NCBI GenBank assembly: GCA_942491345.1
Contig: CALOAN010000048.1
Location: 186,001 to 250,000, forward strand
From: JAHEEL01 sp942491345
Lineage (GTDB): Bacteria; Actinomycetota; Acidimicrobiia; Spongiisociales; UBA5794
Direction of reading: 5' to 3'
Length of the DNA stretch: 64,000 nucleotides
Part shown: piece by piece, positions 1 through 9,281 of the stretch
Layout: each line of letters opens with the position of its first letter
Position numbering within the stretch: position 1 is the first letter of the stretch
The notes under the pieces: generated by a model
The model's input: the letters and a program-made list of their open reading frames with translations, nothing else
Database searches by the model: none
Told to the model about the DNA's origin: nothing
Made by a program: the position numbers and the translations under genes

Positions 1-1
1 C

Positions 2-1162
2 GGGCCAGACGAGCGAGGGCGATTTGGCGCCTACGGGGGCCAGTATGCACCCGAGACGCTGATGCCGGCTCTCGAGGAGCTCGAGCGCGAGTTCTCGGCC
101 GCGTGGAACGATCGCGCGTTCCGTTCCGAGCTCGGACAGCTGCTCTCCACGTATGTCGGTCGACCAACGCCCGTCTTCCACGCAAAACGTCTCTCGGAGC
201 AGCTCGGATTCGATCTGTGGCTCAAGCGGGAAGACCTGGCGCACACGGGTGCCCACAAAATCAACAACACGATGGGCCAGGCTCTGCTCACGAAGAGAAT
301 GGGGAAACCGAGGGTCATCGCCGAGACGGGGGCAGGCCAGCATGGCGTCGCCACCGCGACGGCCTGCGCTCTCCTCGGTCTCGAATGCGCCGTGTACATG
401 GGGGCCAAGGACATCGAGCGCCAAGCCCTCAACGTCTATCGGATGCAGCTCCTGGGCGCAGAGGTGATCCCCGTCGAGTCCGGCGCAGGGACGCTGAAGG
501 ATGCAGTCTCCGAGGCGATGCGCGACTGGGTGGGTTCTGTTGAGACCACTCACTACATCATCGGTTCGGTCGTCGGACCGCACCCTTTCCCGTGGATGGT
601 CCGCGAGCTCCAGCGGGTGATCGGTGAAGAGATGCACGAGCAGCTTCACGGCGCTGCGGAGCCTGATGTCGTCGTGGCCTGCGTCGGCGGCGGATCGAAC
701 AGCATCGGGGCGTTTGCCACCTATGTCGATGACGATGTTGAACTCGTGGGGGTGGAGGCCGGGGGCTACGGACTCGAAAGCGGCCTTCACGGTGCCTCCC
801 TCACGTCGGGGTCCCCCGGAGTGATCCACGGCTCGTTCACCTACCTCCTGCAGGACGAAGAGGGTCAAGTCCTCGAGGCGCATTCGATCAGCGCCGGACT
901 CGACTACCCGGGCGTCGGTCCCGAGCACGCCGCCTATCGGGATGCCGGAATCGTGCGTTATGAGTCGGTGACCGACGACGAGGCTGTTGCAGCACTCCAC
1001 CTCTTGTCGCGGACCGAAGGCATCATCCCCGCCCTCGAACCCGCGCACGCCATCGCGTGGGTTGTGCGGGAGTCCGCCTCGCTGGTCGGCAAGACCGTGG
1101 CCGTTCTGCTCTCCGGGCGAGGAGACAAGGATGTGATGCAGGTGGCGGCGTTGGATGACTGA
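2..1162 (+). CDS. trpB: Tryptophan synthase beta chain (5' end outside window)
   Basis: TrpB condenses indole with L-serine in the last step of tryptophan synthesis, using PLP. The reading frame is already open at the left edge and encodes PDERGRFGAYGGQYAPETLM, the usual TrpB N-terminal region, so the true start lies outside the window and 386 residues are visible. The PLP lysine sits in AHTGAHKINN (Lys86 of the visible part), the catalytic Glu region in AETGAGQHG, and the phosphate-binding loop in VGGGSNS. Its stop overlaps the trpA start by 8 bases (ATGACTGA), so the two subunits are probably translationally coupled and assemble as the alpha2beta2 complex that channels indole. Assignment is very secure. 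Confidence 0.97.
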   Translation, partial: GPDERGRFGAYGGQYAPETLMPALEELEREFSAAWNDRAFRSELGQLLSTYVGRPTPVFHAKRLSEQLGFDLWLKREDLAHTGAHKINNTMGQALLTKRMGKPRVIAETGAGQHGVATATACALLGLECAVYMGAKDIERQALNVYRMQLLGAEVIPVESGAGTLKDAVSEAMRDWVGSVETTHYIIGSVVGPHPFPWMVRELQRVIGEEMHEQLHGAAEPDVVVACVGGGSNSIGAFATYVDDDVELVGVEAGGYGLESGLHGASLTSGSPGVIHGSFTYLLQDEEGQVLEAHSISAGLDYPGVGPEHAAYRDAGIVRYESVTDDEAVAALHLLSRTEGIIPALEPAHAIAWVVRESASLVGKTVAVLLSGRGDKDVMQVAALDD

Positions 1163-1967
1163 CTCGGGTTCCCAACAACTGGACGAGCTGTTTGCGCGCG
1201 TACGATCGGAGCGCCGAGCGGCGCTGCTCCCGTATCTCACTGCAGGGCTGCCGGACCCCGACACGTCGGTGGCGCTCTTCGAGGCGATGGCCGAGGCCGG
1301 AGCCGACGGATTCGAGATCGGGATTCCGTACAGCGATCCGCTGATGGACGGTCCCGTCATCGCCGAGGCGGGGGCGCGCTCCCTCGCTGCAGGAACGACG
1401 ATCGCCACCGCGCTCGAGATCTCAGACAAGGTCTCCCGCTCAACCGGGAAACCGATCTTGCTGATGACCTACACCAATCCGGTGCTGCATCACGGCATCG
1501 ACGTGTTCATGAAGGCCGCCGCCGATGGCGGGGCCGCCGGAGCGATCATCGCCGATCTCCCGGTGGAGGAGTCCCAGCCGTTCCACGACGCCGCTCGGCG
1601 GGCCGGACTCGGAATGGCGCTCTTCGCTGCGCCGACCACGAGTGACCGTCGGCTCGAGCGCATCGCATCGGCTCGGCCGGCTTTCATCTATGGCGTCGCT
1701 TCGCTCGGGGTGACCGGGGAGCGGACCACGTTGTCCGGCCGAGCCCACCTCCTCAGCCGGCGGATCCGTTCGATCTCAGATGCTCCACTCGTGATGGGAG
1801 TCGGCATATCAACGCCGGCTCAGGCAGCTGCAGCGGCTGCCGACGCCGATGGCATCATCGTGGGGAGTGCATTGGTGCGGCGCCTTCTGGACGCCCCCAA
1901 CGCGTCCGAAGCGATCTCGGAGATCGCCTCGGCGGTAAGTGACCTTGCTCGTGCCCTGAGGGACTAG
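1155..1967 (+). CDS. trpA: Tryptophan synthase alpha chain
   Basis: TrpA cleaves indole-3-glycerol phosphate to indole and glyceraldehyde 3-phosphate, and indole passes to TrpB. The 270-residue TIM-barrel protein is of normal length. The catalytic acids are visible as Glu54 in FEIGIPYSDP and Asp65 in DPLMDGP; YTNPVL and the C-terminal phosphate-binding GVGIST and GIIVGSALV segments are present. The ATG at 1155 lies inside the end of trpB, which supports this start and coupled translation. No trp gene follows; the next gene is a tRNA on the other strand. Confidence 0.97.
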   Translation: MTDSGSQQLDELFARVRSERRAALLPYLTAGLPDPDTSVALFEAMAEAGADGFEIGIPYSDPLMDGPVIAEAGARSLAAGTTIATALEISDKVSRSTGKPILLMTYTNPVLHHGIDVFMKAAADGGAAGAIIADLPVEESQPFHDAARRAGLGMALFAAPTTSDRRLERIASARPAFIYGVASLGVTGERTTLSGRAHLLSRRIRSISDAPLVMGVGISTPAQAAAAAADADGIIVGSALVRRLLDAPNASEAISEIASAVSDLARALRD

Positions 1968-2062
1968 TCACTTCCGGCATTCCGCAAACGGCCCTCAACT
2001 CATCCGACGAGTGCGCCGATAATGGCACATCACACCCGCCGCAGGGGTGCGGACATGGAAGC

Positions 2063-2148
2063 TGGTACCGGGAGTGGGACTCGAACCCACACGGGCTTGC
2101 GCCCAGCGGATTTTGAGTCCGCCGCGTCTTCCATTCCGCCATCCCGGC
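2063..2148 (-). tRNA. tRNA-Leu (anticodon CAA)
   Basis: Read on the minus strand, the acceptor 5' strand GCCGGGA pairs with TCCCGGT (a G-U at position 1-72). It is followed by discriminator A and an encoded CCA. The anticodon stem GCGGA/TCCGC closes the loop CTCAAAA, giving anticodon CAA (codon UUG). The long variable arm (GGGC-GCAA-GCCC) is a class II feature that fits leucine. The T arm is GTGGG-TTCGAGT-CCCAC. Length is 86 nt including CCA. Confidence 0.95.
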
Positions 2149-2156
2149 GCCGGGCA

Positions 2157-2162
2157 ATGGTA
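2157..2162 (-). promoter_or_regulatory. Putative -10 box for tRNA-Leu(CAA)
   Basis: On the minus strand TACCAT (within GATACCAT) lies 8 nt before the mature 5' end of the tRNA. The same GATACCAT octamer precedes the membrane-protein gene at 24987 and uvrC at 27262. A TTTGGT sequence 16 nt upstream could act as the -35 element. Confidence 0.5.
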
Positions 2163-2226
2163 TCGAAAAGAAGTCGCTACCAAAGTGGCGAACTAGGCGA
2201 TAGTATGCGAAGGTCGACCACGCAGA

Positions 2227-2850
2227 GTGGCAACCGAGTATCGGAGAGTGGTTGCAGTGATGGTATCGAGATGGTTGCATCGCACCGGGCGTGAACGTGG
2301 TGCGGTGATGGTCGAGATGGCGCTCATCCTTCCGTTGCTGCTGCTGCTCGTAATCGGGAGCATCGAGTTCGGGCTGCTCTTCCACGAACGGCTCACGATC
2401 GCGTCCGCAGCATCTTCTGCCGCCCGTACCGGTGCCACGATGGGGATTCGCGATGAGGCCGACTACGCCATCCTTCAGGCGCTTGAGGCCGGCCTCTACG
2501 ACCAGGTTGATACCTCGGTGATCATTCGAGTCGACATCTTCAGAGCGGATCCCATCACCGGGCAGAAGACCGGCGACTACGACCGCTACCTCTATCAGCC
2601 CTTGTCGGCGACGTGCAAGTGGTTCCCGTGCCCGGACATCGCTCAGGGGGGTGCCCCCGCAGGATCCTGGGTGCCGTCCTCCCGGGACAACACCCTTGAT
2701 GAGGGCGGAGGCGGTCTGGACGTGCTCGGTGTTGAGATCATCTACCACCATGAGGCGGTATCGGGCTTCATCCCGGGCATGGATCGGGACCTCACCGAGC
2801 GCGCTCTCGTTCGCTTGGAGCCCGGAGTGATCGAGGCTTCCGGTGGTTAG
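2227..2850 (+). CDS. tadE: TadE-like pilus assembly protein
   Basis: This is a minor pseudopilin-like protein of the Tad/Flp pilus system. Near the N terminus it has the TadE signature ERGAVMVEMALILP, followed by a single hydrophobic helix and then an exported domain. The family is thought to be processed and inserted in the membrane to help pilus assembly. The start is uncertain: GTG at 2227, GTG at 2248 and ATG at 2260 are all in frame, and a purine-rich GGAGAG at 2243-2248 would favour 2260 (196 residues). It overlaps the next gene, another Tad-type protein, by 8 bases, which suggests one transcript. TAGTAT at 2201-2206 is a possible -10 box. Confidence 0.85.
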   Translation: MATEYRRVVAVMVSRWLHRTGRERGAVMVEMALILPLLLLLVIGSIEFGLLFHERLTIASAASSAARTGATMGIRDEADYAILQALEAGLYDQVDTSVIIRVDIFRADPITGQKTGDYDRYLYQPLSATCKWFPCPDIAQGGAPAGSWVPSSRDNTLDEGGGGLDVLGVEIIYHHEAVSGFIPGMDRDLTERALVRLEPGVIEASGG

Positions 2851-4489
2851 GAATCTCCTCTCCCGAATCGCCGACGTTCGGCGGGAACAGTCGGGTGTTT
2901 CTGTCGTTCTGGTCGCACTCATGATGTCGGTGCTCCTCGGCATGGCTGCGTTCGCCGTCGACTTCGGGTGGATCTACTGGAACGTCATCAAGATCCAGCA
3001 CGGCGCGGATGCCGCTGCTCTCTCCGGGGTGATCTATGAGCCGGGGAGTCAAGTCCTTGCCTACGGAAACGCATTGGAGGCTGCGGCAGAAAACGGCTAT
3101 GTACATGGCAGCCCCGGCACGACCGTCGTTCCCGTCGACTTCGAGGAGGACTCGACGGCCGTAGAGAACGCGAACCAGCTGCGTGTCACCGTCTCCGACA
3201 ACGTTCCGACGTTCTTCATGTCGATATTCGGTTTCGACTCGATCACCATCTCCAAACATGCGATCGCCGAATACGTGCTCCCTCTCGCGATGGGGAGCGA
3301 CCTTCCCTACTTCGGAACCGACCCTTCGAATCCGGCCCACAGTCCCAACTTCTGGGGGAACATTCACGGGTATTACACCGGGCGTACGATGGGAGATCGG
3401 TACTCCTCGCAGTGCAACCACGGGGGCGCGGGGGAGGGATGTGACGCCAATCCCGATGCCCGTCCTACGGTGTCGCAGGGGACATCCGGGGGATTCGACG
3501 ACTACAGCGGCGGCTACATCTACGGCATCGAAGTCGAGGAAGACTTCGGGGATCTCACGGTCGAGGTATTCGATGGTCCGTTCTACCGCGACGGCCACGA
3601 CCGGTTCCTGGTCGGTGACAACCCGCAAGGCAGCAACGAGACAGAACGAGACCAGGGCCCCACGACACGGTTCATGCTCTACGCGCCGGACCCGACGCCG
3701 CTCAACACTGCGGACAACACATTGCTGTGCAGCGTGTCATTCGGGCCCGAGGACAACTTTGCCGACTTCGATGGCGACGACAATATCGGAAGCTGGGACA
3801 GCGGCGCGGAGCTTTGGACGGCCGATCCGGATGATGACCAGAACGGCGATGGGTGGTTCGACTGGACCGATATCGAAGCAGCATTCAGCAATCCCGCGAT
3901 CACACACCTCAACTCGTGGGCCGACCTCTGGGACACCCTGTGCACGGTCGACGAGGGTCCCGGGATCTATCCGCTGAGGGTGGTCATTGACGATCCTGGA
4001 ATGAGCGACGATCGCGGTCTCAACCGCTACTCGCTGAGGACCTCGACATCGGGTAGCTCCGAGGCGCAGGTCTACGGACTCGGCGACATGGCGATCTATG
4101 CCAACTTCGCCGGTAACCAAGCGACGTTCGATCTCGCCGAGGTTGTGCCGCTCCACGCTGGTAAGGAGCTCGTTATCGAGCTGTGGGATCCGGATTCCGG
4201 CAACAACCGGGTCACCATCAGGCAGCCGGACGGATCCCTTCCGCAATGCACCTGGAGTGCCACCGACGGACGGTCCGGAGGTCCGATGGGCTGTGATATC
4301 GGCTTCGGCACCTCGTTCAACGACCACCACATGCAGATTCGAATCCAGATCGACACCGCCTACGACTGCGACATCACGTCCGGCCCAGGCTGCTGGTGGA
4401 CGATCGAGGTGGGCTACCCCGGCGGCGCGAATGACACGACGACCTGGTCGGCGCGTATCGAAGGCAATCCGGTTCGCCTCGTGGAGTAA
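2843..4489 (+). CDS. TadG-like exported pilus protein with EF-hand-like loops
   Basis: The N terminus (residues 14-60) matches the TadG/TadE-G family: RREQSGVSVVLVALMM, one membrane helix, then DFGWIYWNVIKIQHGADAAAL. The rest of the 548 residues is extracellular in character, rich in Asp, Gly, Trp and aromatic residues, with scattered cysteines. Two 12-residue acidic loops occur at residues 308-319 (DFDGDDNIGSWD) and 332-343 (DQNGDGWFDWTD). The second fits the EF-hand/dockerin calcium-loop pattern very well, and the loops start 24 residues apart. The role of the exported part is unknown; surface display or adhesion at the pilus is an inference. It starts with GTG at 2843 inside the end of the tadE-like gene. 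Confidence 0.8.
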   Translation: MVRNLLSRIADVRREQSGVSVVLVALMMSVLLGMAAFAVDFGWIYWNVIKIQHGADAAALSGVIYEPGSQVLAYGNALEAAAENGYVHGSPGTTVVPVDFEEDSTAVENANQLRVTVSDNVPTFFMSIFGFDSITISKHAIAEYVLPLAMGSDLPYFGTDPSNPAHSPNFWGNIHGYYTGRTMGDRYSSQCNHGGAGEGCDANPDARPTVSQGTSGGFDDYSGGYIYGIEVEEDFGDLTVEVFDGPFYRDGHDRFLVGDNPQGSNETERDQGPTTRFMLYAPDPTPLNTADNTLLCSVSFGPEDNFADFDGDDNIGSWDSGAELWTADPDDDQNGDGWFDWTDIEAAFSNPAITHLNSWADLWDTLCTVDEGPGIYPLRVVIDDPGMSDDRGLNRYSLRTSTSGSSEAQVYGLGDMAIYANFAGNQATFDLAEVVPLHAGKELVIELWDPDSGNNRVTIRQPDGSLPQCTWSATDGRSGGPMGCDIGFGTSFNDHHMQIRIQIDTAYDCDITSGPGCWWTIEVGYPGGANDTTTWSARIEGNPVRLVE

Positions 4490-4554
4490 CACGGCGGCTG
4501 AGAACCGGCAGATCACAACCGTGGCGAGGTGTCGGTCAAGTGTGGTGGTGAAAT

Positions 4555-4845
4555 ATGGGACAACGCGCAGAACGAATCTTCCGAATCAACGACGAGATCG
4601 CGGCGCTGCGCCGCGACGAGTATCTGGCGTTCGAAGAGCTGGTCATGCTCGGACACCTTGACGACGACGCTCGACGCAATGCAGCCGTGAGCGGGAGCCT
4701 GATCGACGCGGCCGACGCGCGAGAGTCCGCAGGAGACGTAGCGCGTATGGAACGCCACGTGCGTGCACTGCGTGCCGCACGCGAACGACTCGAGCACCAA
4801 CGAGACCGGATGCTGGACAAGCTCAGCGTGTCGGTAGTGGAGTAG
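4555..4845 (+). CDS. Small charged coiled-coil protein, function unknown
   Basis: A 96-residue protein that is highly charged and almost wholly helical in character (IFRINDEIAALRRDEYLAFEEL near the start, RHVRALRAARERLEHQRDRM near the end), consistent with an antiparallel coiled coil. It has no signal peptide or membrane segment. It lies between the tadG-like gene and polA on the same strand. I do not recognise the family. The start ATG at 4555 follows a GTGGTGA stretch without a strong ribosome binding site. Confidence 0.65.
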   Translation: MGQRAERIFRINDEIAALRRDEYLAFEELVMLGHLDDDARRNAAVSGSLIDAADARESAGDVARMERHVRALRAARERLEHQRDRMLDKLSVSVVE

Positions 4846-4854
4846 CCGACCACG

Positions 4855-4882
4855 GACTACGGAGTACGGTCTACGGACTACG
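4855..4882. repeat. Low-complexity ACGGACTACGG-type intergenic repeat
   Basis: The gap before polA is built from short near-repeats of the type CGGACTACGG, AGTACGG, TCTACGG, ACTACG. Similar GTAGTCCG/GTACGG words recur on both sides of the terminator at 47086-47218. The function is unknown. Confidence 0.5.
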
Positions 4883-4890
4883 CTCGGTGG

Positions 4891-7485
4891 ATGCCGAAGC
4901 TCGCTCTTCTCGACGGTCACAGCCTCGCCTACCGGGCGTTCTACGCGTTGCCGAGTGACCTTGCCACCTCATCCGGACTCGTGACGAACGCGGTCTTTGG
5001 ATTCACCTCCATGCTGATCAAACTCATTCAGGACGAGCGTCCGGACGCGATTGCGGTTGCATGGGATGTACGTGGTCCGACGTTTCGCACCGAGGCATAT
5101 GACGATTACAAGGCCCAACGTGAGAAGGCTCCGGACCTGTTCACGAGCCAACTCCCGTTGATCGACGAAGTCCTGGACGCGATGGACATCGAGCAGATCC
5201 GGGTCCCCGGGTACGAGGCCGACGATGTGATCGCGACGCTCGCAACGCGCGGTCGGGCCGAGGGGTGGGACGTTGTGGTGGTCACCGGCGATCGAGACGC
5301 CTTCCAGTTGATCGGACCCGGCATCACGGTCCTCTACACCGTCAGGGGCATTTCTGAGATCGTGCGGGCCGATGAGGCCTGGCTCACGGAGCGCTACGGC
5401 GTTGGCCCTGATCAGTATGTTGACTACGCGGCGCTCCGCGGTGATACGTCGGACAATCTCCCCGGTGTTCCGGGAGTCGGTGAGAAGACCGCAGCCAAGC
5501 TCATCGCAAAGTATGGACGTGCGGAAGCTGTGGTTGATGCGGCCGCCGACCAAACACCGAAGCTGAGCGAGAATCTCGAGGCCTTCGCCGGCCAGGTCCT
5601 CCTCAATCGGCGCCTCATGGAGCTGGTGCGTGATGTGCCGATCGAGGCAGCGATCGATGAGTTCGTCATGGACGATCTCGACGGCGAGCGGATCCGACCG
5701 GTGTTCGACGCGCTGGCCTTCCGCGGGTTGTGGGATCGGCTCTCGGAGGTTGGCGGCATTGAGGCCGGGACTGCGGAAATATTCGAGATCGAGGTTGTCA
5801 CCGAGGTCGGTGCCGACCGGGTGACAGAGAGGGTCGCGGGGAGGCGGGTCGCGATCGAACCAATATGGGACGGTGGCGCGCTCGACGGAGTTGTCGTTGC
5901 GGGATCGCCGGCGGTTCACATACCGGTTGATGCCCTCGACCCGCTCGGCACCGCTGAGTCGATCGCAGGCCACGACATCAAGGCGTTCGTGCGAGCCCTG
6001 ATCGAGATCGGCCAGGAGCCACCCCCCGTATCGTTCGACACCGCCCTGGCAGCGTGGATCGTGAACCCGGCGCAGCGGGTGCCCGATCTCGCCGATCTCG
6101 CATATCGCGACCTCGGTCTGTCCGTGGAGGGAGCGGCCGAGTCTGATGAAGCATCACAGGGCGCATTCGACTTCGAAGGGGGCGTTGACCTCGAGGCGGT
6201 TGCCCGACGGGCCGTTGCGGTCGAGGGCCTGATCGAGCCGTTGACGGAACAACTGGCGGCGCGGGGCGCAACCGGCCTCTACGAGGATGTGGAGCTTCCT
6301 CTGATACCGATTCTGGCGCGGATGGAGGTAGCCGGCGTCGGTGTCGACGAGCCGTTCCTGGCGGGTCTGGGAGACCGGCTGCGCGAACGTCTCGCGGAGC
6401 TCGAAACGCTGATCCACGAAGCAGCAGGCGGACCCTTCAATGTGAACTCGACGCTGCAACTGCGCGAAGTCTTGTTCGATCGCCTTGAGCTCCCGGTGCT
6501 GAAGAAGACCCCGAAAGGTGCGCCATCGACGGACGCGTCGGTCCTCGAGAAACTGCGCGACGAGCATGAGATCGTCGCGCACCTGTTGCTGTACCGCGAG
6601 CTGGAGAAGCTGCGCGGAACCTACGTCGAGGCGTTGCTTCGGCTCGTCGATGAGGACGGCCGGATACGGGGCAGGTTCAATCAGATGGGAGCAGCGACCG
6701 GCCGGCTCTCGCAGGAACAACCGAACCTGCAGAACATACCGGTTCGATCGGAGGAGGGCCGCGCGATCCGGGAGGCATTCATCGCGGACGAGGGGTACGT
6801 GTTCCTGGTGGCGGACTACTCGCAGATCGAACTGCGCATCCTTGCCCACCTCTCGAATGACCCGGGACTTGTCGACGCGTTCGAGCACAATCTCGATATT
6901 CACGCTGCAACAGCTGCGCGCATCAACAGTGTCGACCCGGACATGGTGACCGCCGACCAGCGGCGGACGGCGAAGATGATCAACTTCGGCCTGCTCTACG
7001 GGATGGAGGCCTACGGTCTTGGTCAACGCCTTGGGATCCCGCGCGAAGAAGCTCAGCAGCACATCGACACGTACTTTGCCCAGTTCTCTGATGTTCGCAA
7101 CTTCCTCAGAGGCCTGGTTGAGGGCGCCAGATCAGATGGATACACCACGACGATCCTCGGCCGTCGACGATACCTGCCCGAGCTGGCGAGCTCGAACTTT
7201 CGCGACCGTCAGGCAGGAGAGCGGATGGCGCTGAACGCCCCAATCCAGGGTTCTGCCGCCGACGTGATCAAGAAAGCCATGATCGAACTCGATCCCCAAC
7301 TCGGGCCGTACGACGCTCAGATGCTCCTCCAGATCCACGATGAGCTCGTGATTGAAGTGCCGGTGGAAAACCTCGATGACGTCGCAGCCGTCACCAAAGG
7401 CGTGATGGAGGGAGTTGTACAACTCGGGGTCCCGCTCAAGGTCGACGTCGCATCAGGGCGAACGTTGGCCGACTGCAAGGCCTGA
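4891..7485 (+). CDS. polA: DNA polymerase I
   Basis: PolA removes RNA primers and fills gaps in lagging-strand synthesis and excision repair. The 864 residues show a 5' nuclease domain (about 1-290: LLDGHSLAYRAFYALP, VVTGDRDAFQLI, and the helix-hairpin-helix GVPGVGEKTAAKL). A middle domain (about 300-460) lacks the Asp/Glu motifs of an active 3'-5' exonuclease. The polymerase domain follows, with motif A DYSQIELR near residue 642, motif B RRTAKMINFGLLYG near 691 and motif C HDE near 816. It is therefore probably a non-proofreading PolA, as in Taq and mycobacteria. It lies upstream of rpsA, as in many actinobacteria, but inside an otherwise tad-rich region. Confidence 0.97.
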   Translation: MPKLALLDGHSLAYRAFYALPSDLATSSGLVTNAVFGFTSMLIKLIQDERPDAIAVAWDVRGPTFRTEAYDDYKAQREKAPDLFTSQLPLIDEVLDAMDIEQIRVPGYEADDVIATLATRGRAEGWDVVVVTGDRDAFQLIGPGITVLYTVRGISEIVRADEAWLTERYGVGPDQYVDYAALRGDTSDNLPGVPGVGEKTAAKLIAKYGRAEAVVDAAADQTPKLSENLEAFAGQVLLNRRLMELVRDVPIEAAIDEFVMDDLDGERIRPVFDALAFRGLWDRLSEVGGIEAGTAEIFEIEVVTEVGADRVTERVAGRRVAIEPIWDGGALDGVVVAGSPAVHIPVDALDPLGTAESIAGHDIKAFVRALIEIGQEPPPVSFDTALAAWIVNPAQRVPDLADLAYRDLGLSVEGAAESDEASQGAFDFEGGVDLEAVARRAVAVEGLIEPLTEQLAARGATGLYEDVELPLIPILARMEVAGVGVDEPFLAGLGDRLRERLAELETLIHEAAGGPFNVNSTLQLREVLFDRLELPVLKKTPKGAPSTDASVLEKLRDEHEIVAHLLLYRELEKLRGTYVEALLRLVDEDGRIRGRFNQMGAATGRLSQEQPNLQNIPVRSEEGRAIREAFIADEGYVFLVADYSQIELRILAHLSNDPGLVDAFEHNLDIHAATAARINSVDPDMVTADQRRTAKMINFGLLYGMEAYGLGQRLGIPREEAQQHIDTYFAQFSDVRNFLRGLVEGARSDGYTTTILGRRRYLPELASSNFRDRQAGERMALNAPIQGSAADVIKKAMIELDPQLGPYDAQMLLQIHDELVIEVPVENLDDVAAVTKGVMEGVVQLGVPLKVDVASGRTLADCKA

Positions 7486-7489
7486 CATC

Positions 7490-7519
7490 TTGCCTCTTGG
7501 GGGCAATTGGCTGTAGCAT
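7490..7519 (+). promoter_or_regulatory. Putative promoter of rpsA
   Basis: TTGCCT (7490-7495) and TAGCAT (7514-7519) are separated by 18 bp, a plausible housekeeping-sigma arrangement. Transcription from about 7526 would give a leader of about 68 nt before the rpsA ATG at 7594. Confidence 0.55.
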
Positions 7520-7593
7520 TCCGAACGGCCCCGAGCCGCGTCCCTTTCGCGCGCATCGAGGTGATCCACGTACACAGGAGTCGAACCCTTTCC

Positions 7594-9162
7594 ATGACCA
7601 CGAACGAGAACGATCTCGCCAACACCGGCGAGGAGCGTGCGGACGCTCCGGAGGACGCACCGCCCATCGCAGACGCCACCGAGGCCGTCGTCGAGGAAGC
7701 AACGGAGGTCGTTGAGACCGCCGCCGCCGAAGAGGTGGTGGCTGAGGTCGAAGAGGAAACCATCGCCGAAGCGGCTCTTGAAGTCGGAGAGGCGATAGCG
7801 GCCGAAGAACCAGCGGCTGCCGTAGCGCCGGTCGAAGCCGTCGAAGTCCTCGAAGAAGAGGCAACGGCACAGCCCGCGGTGACCCCGAGAGGAGAACGTC
7901 CGGCCATCACGGCGCCGAAGGAGATTGCCGACCTCCCGGACGATCTTTCGGCCGACGATTTCGCGCGGGCGATCGAGCAGACCGTGTTCGAGTTCAAAGA
8001 GGGGGACATCGTCGGTGGAACGGTGGTCCGGATCGACCAGGACGAAGTCCTCGTCGACATCGGATACAAGTCCGAAGGTGTCATCCCTGCGAAGGAGCTC
8101 TCGATTCGCAACACGGCGAATCCCGCAGAGATCGTCACGGTGGGTGAAGAGATCGAGGCGCTGGTCCTCCAGAAGGAGGACGACAACGGTCGTCTGGTGC
8201 TGTCGAAGAAGCGGGCTCAGTACGAACGTGCATGGGGACGCATCGAGCGAATCATGAACGAGGGGGGCACCGTGGCCGGGCCGGTGATCGAGGTCGTCAA
8301 GGGCGGTCTCATCGTCGACATCGGGCTCCGCGGCTTCCTTCCTGCGTCCCTCGTCGACTTGCGACGCGTGCGCGACCTGCAGCCCTTCATCGGGGAGACG
8401 ATCGAGGCGAAGGTCATCGAGCTCGATCGGAACCGCAACAACGTCGTGCTGTCTCGCCGTGCCTACCTCGAAGAGGAACAAGCGGAGCAGCGCCATGCGT
8501 TCCTTGCGGATCTGAAGCCGGGTGATGTACGCGACGGAGTGGTGTCTTCGGTCGTGAACTTCGGGGCGTTCGTGGACCTCGGAGGTATGGATGGGCTCGT
8601 GCACGTGTCAGAGCTCTCATGGCAGCACGTCAACCATCCGGGCGAGGTCGTCAACGTGGGCGACAGTGTCACGGTTCGCGTCCTGGAGGTCGACTACGAC
8701 CGGGAGCGCATCTCGCTGTCGATCCGGCAGACGACGCAGGATCCATGGGAGCAGTTCATCGAAGCGAGCGACGCGGGCGACGTTCTCGACGGTGAAGTCA
8801 CGAAAACAGTCCCCTTCGGTGCGTTCGTTTCCGTCGGTGAAGGAGTCGAAGGACTCGTTCATGTGTCGGAGATTGCAATGCATCACGTCGAGAGTCCAGA
8901 GTTGGAGCTTTCCATCGGGCAACAAGTTCGGGTAAAGGTCACCGAGGTCGATGCCGACAGACGACGAGTGAGCCTGTCCATAAAGCAGGCACTCCCCGAG
9001 TGGGAGGAGCGCTCAACGTGGAGCGACCGCCAGCCGAGCAAACCCCGTAGAAGGGAGTTCCAGCGTGAAGATGAAGCAGAAGCAGAGCCTTCATTCAACG
9101 CGGATGCCTCGCTCGAGGCCATCCTTCAGGAACTCAAAGAACGGGGCATCGGCCGCAGCTAG
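7594..9162 (+). CDS. rpsA: 30S ribosomal protein S1
   Basis: S1 binds mRNA and helps it onto the 30S subunit. Four S1 (OB-fold) repeats are visible at about residues 135-205, 225-290, 309-377 and 395-464, each with a VDIG or FGAFV-type core. I chose ATG 7594 (522 residues) because AGGAG at 7576-7580 lies upstream (13 nt, rather long) and a putative promoter lies at 7490-7519. An in-frame start at 7507 would add 29 unlikely residues. Unusually, about 105 residues before the first S1 repeat are an acidic Ala/Glu/Val-rich extension (for example EVVETAAAEEVVAEVEEET). Gene order polA-rpsA is conserved in actinobacteria, but coaE, which often follows, lies about 9 kb further on behind a pilus locus. 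Confidence 0.95.
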   Translation: MTTNENDLANTGEERADAPEDAPPIADATEAVVEEATEVVETAAAEEVVAEVEEETIAEAALEVGEAIAAEEPAAAVAPVEAVEVLEEEATAQPAVTPRGERPAITAPKEIADLPDDLSADDFARAIEQTVFEFKEGDIVGGTVVRIDQDEVLVDIGYKSEGVIPAKELSIRNTANPAEIVTVGEEIEALVLQKEDDNGRLVLSKKRAQYERAWGRIERIMNEGGTVAGPVIEVVKGGLIVDIGLRGFLPASLVDLRRVRDLQPFIGETIEAKVIELDRNRNNVVLSRRAYLEEEQAEQRHAFLADLKPGDVRDGVVSSVVNFGAFVDLGGMDGLVHVSELSWQHVNHPGEVVNVGDSVTVRVLEVDYDRERISLSIRQTTQDPWEQFIEASDAGDVLDGEVTKTVPFGAFVSVGEGVEGLVHVSEIAMHHVESPELELSIGQQVRVKVTEVDADRRRVSLSIKQALPEWEERSTWSDRQPSKPRRREFQREDEAEAEPSFNADASLEAILQELKERGIGRS

Positions 9163-9281
9163 CCCAAGAACCCTTGGTCTCCGGCTGCAGCCCGGGTCGG
9201 CTTTCGGTCAAATCTCCACAGTAGGTGTCCGCTCCCTCCGGGTAGCCAGAATGACATCACTGTTGGGGAGGGCCAGCTGAC

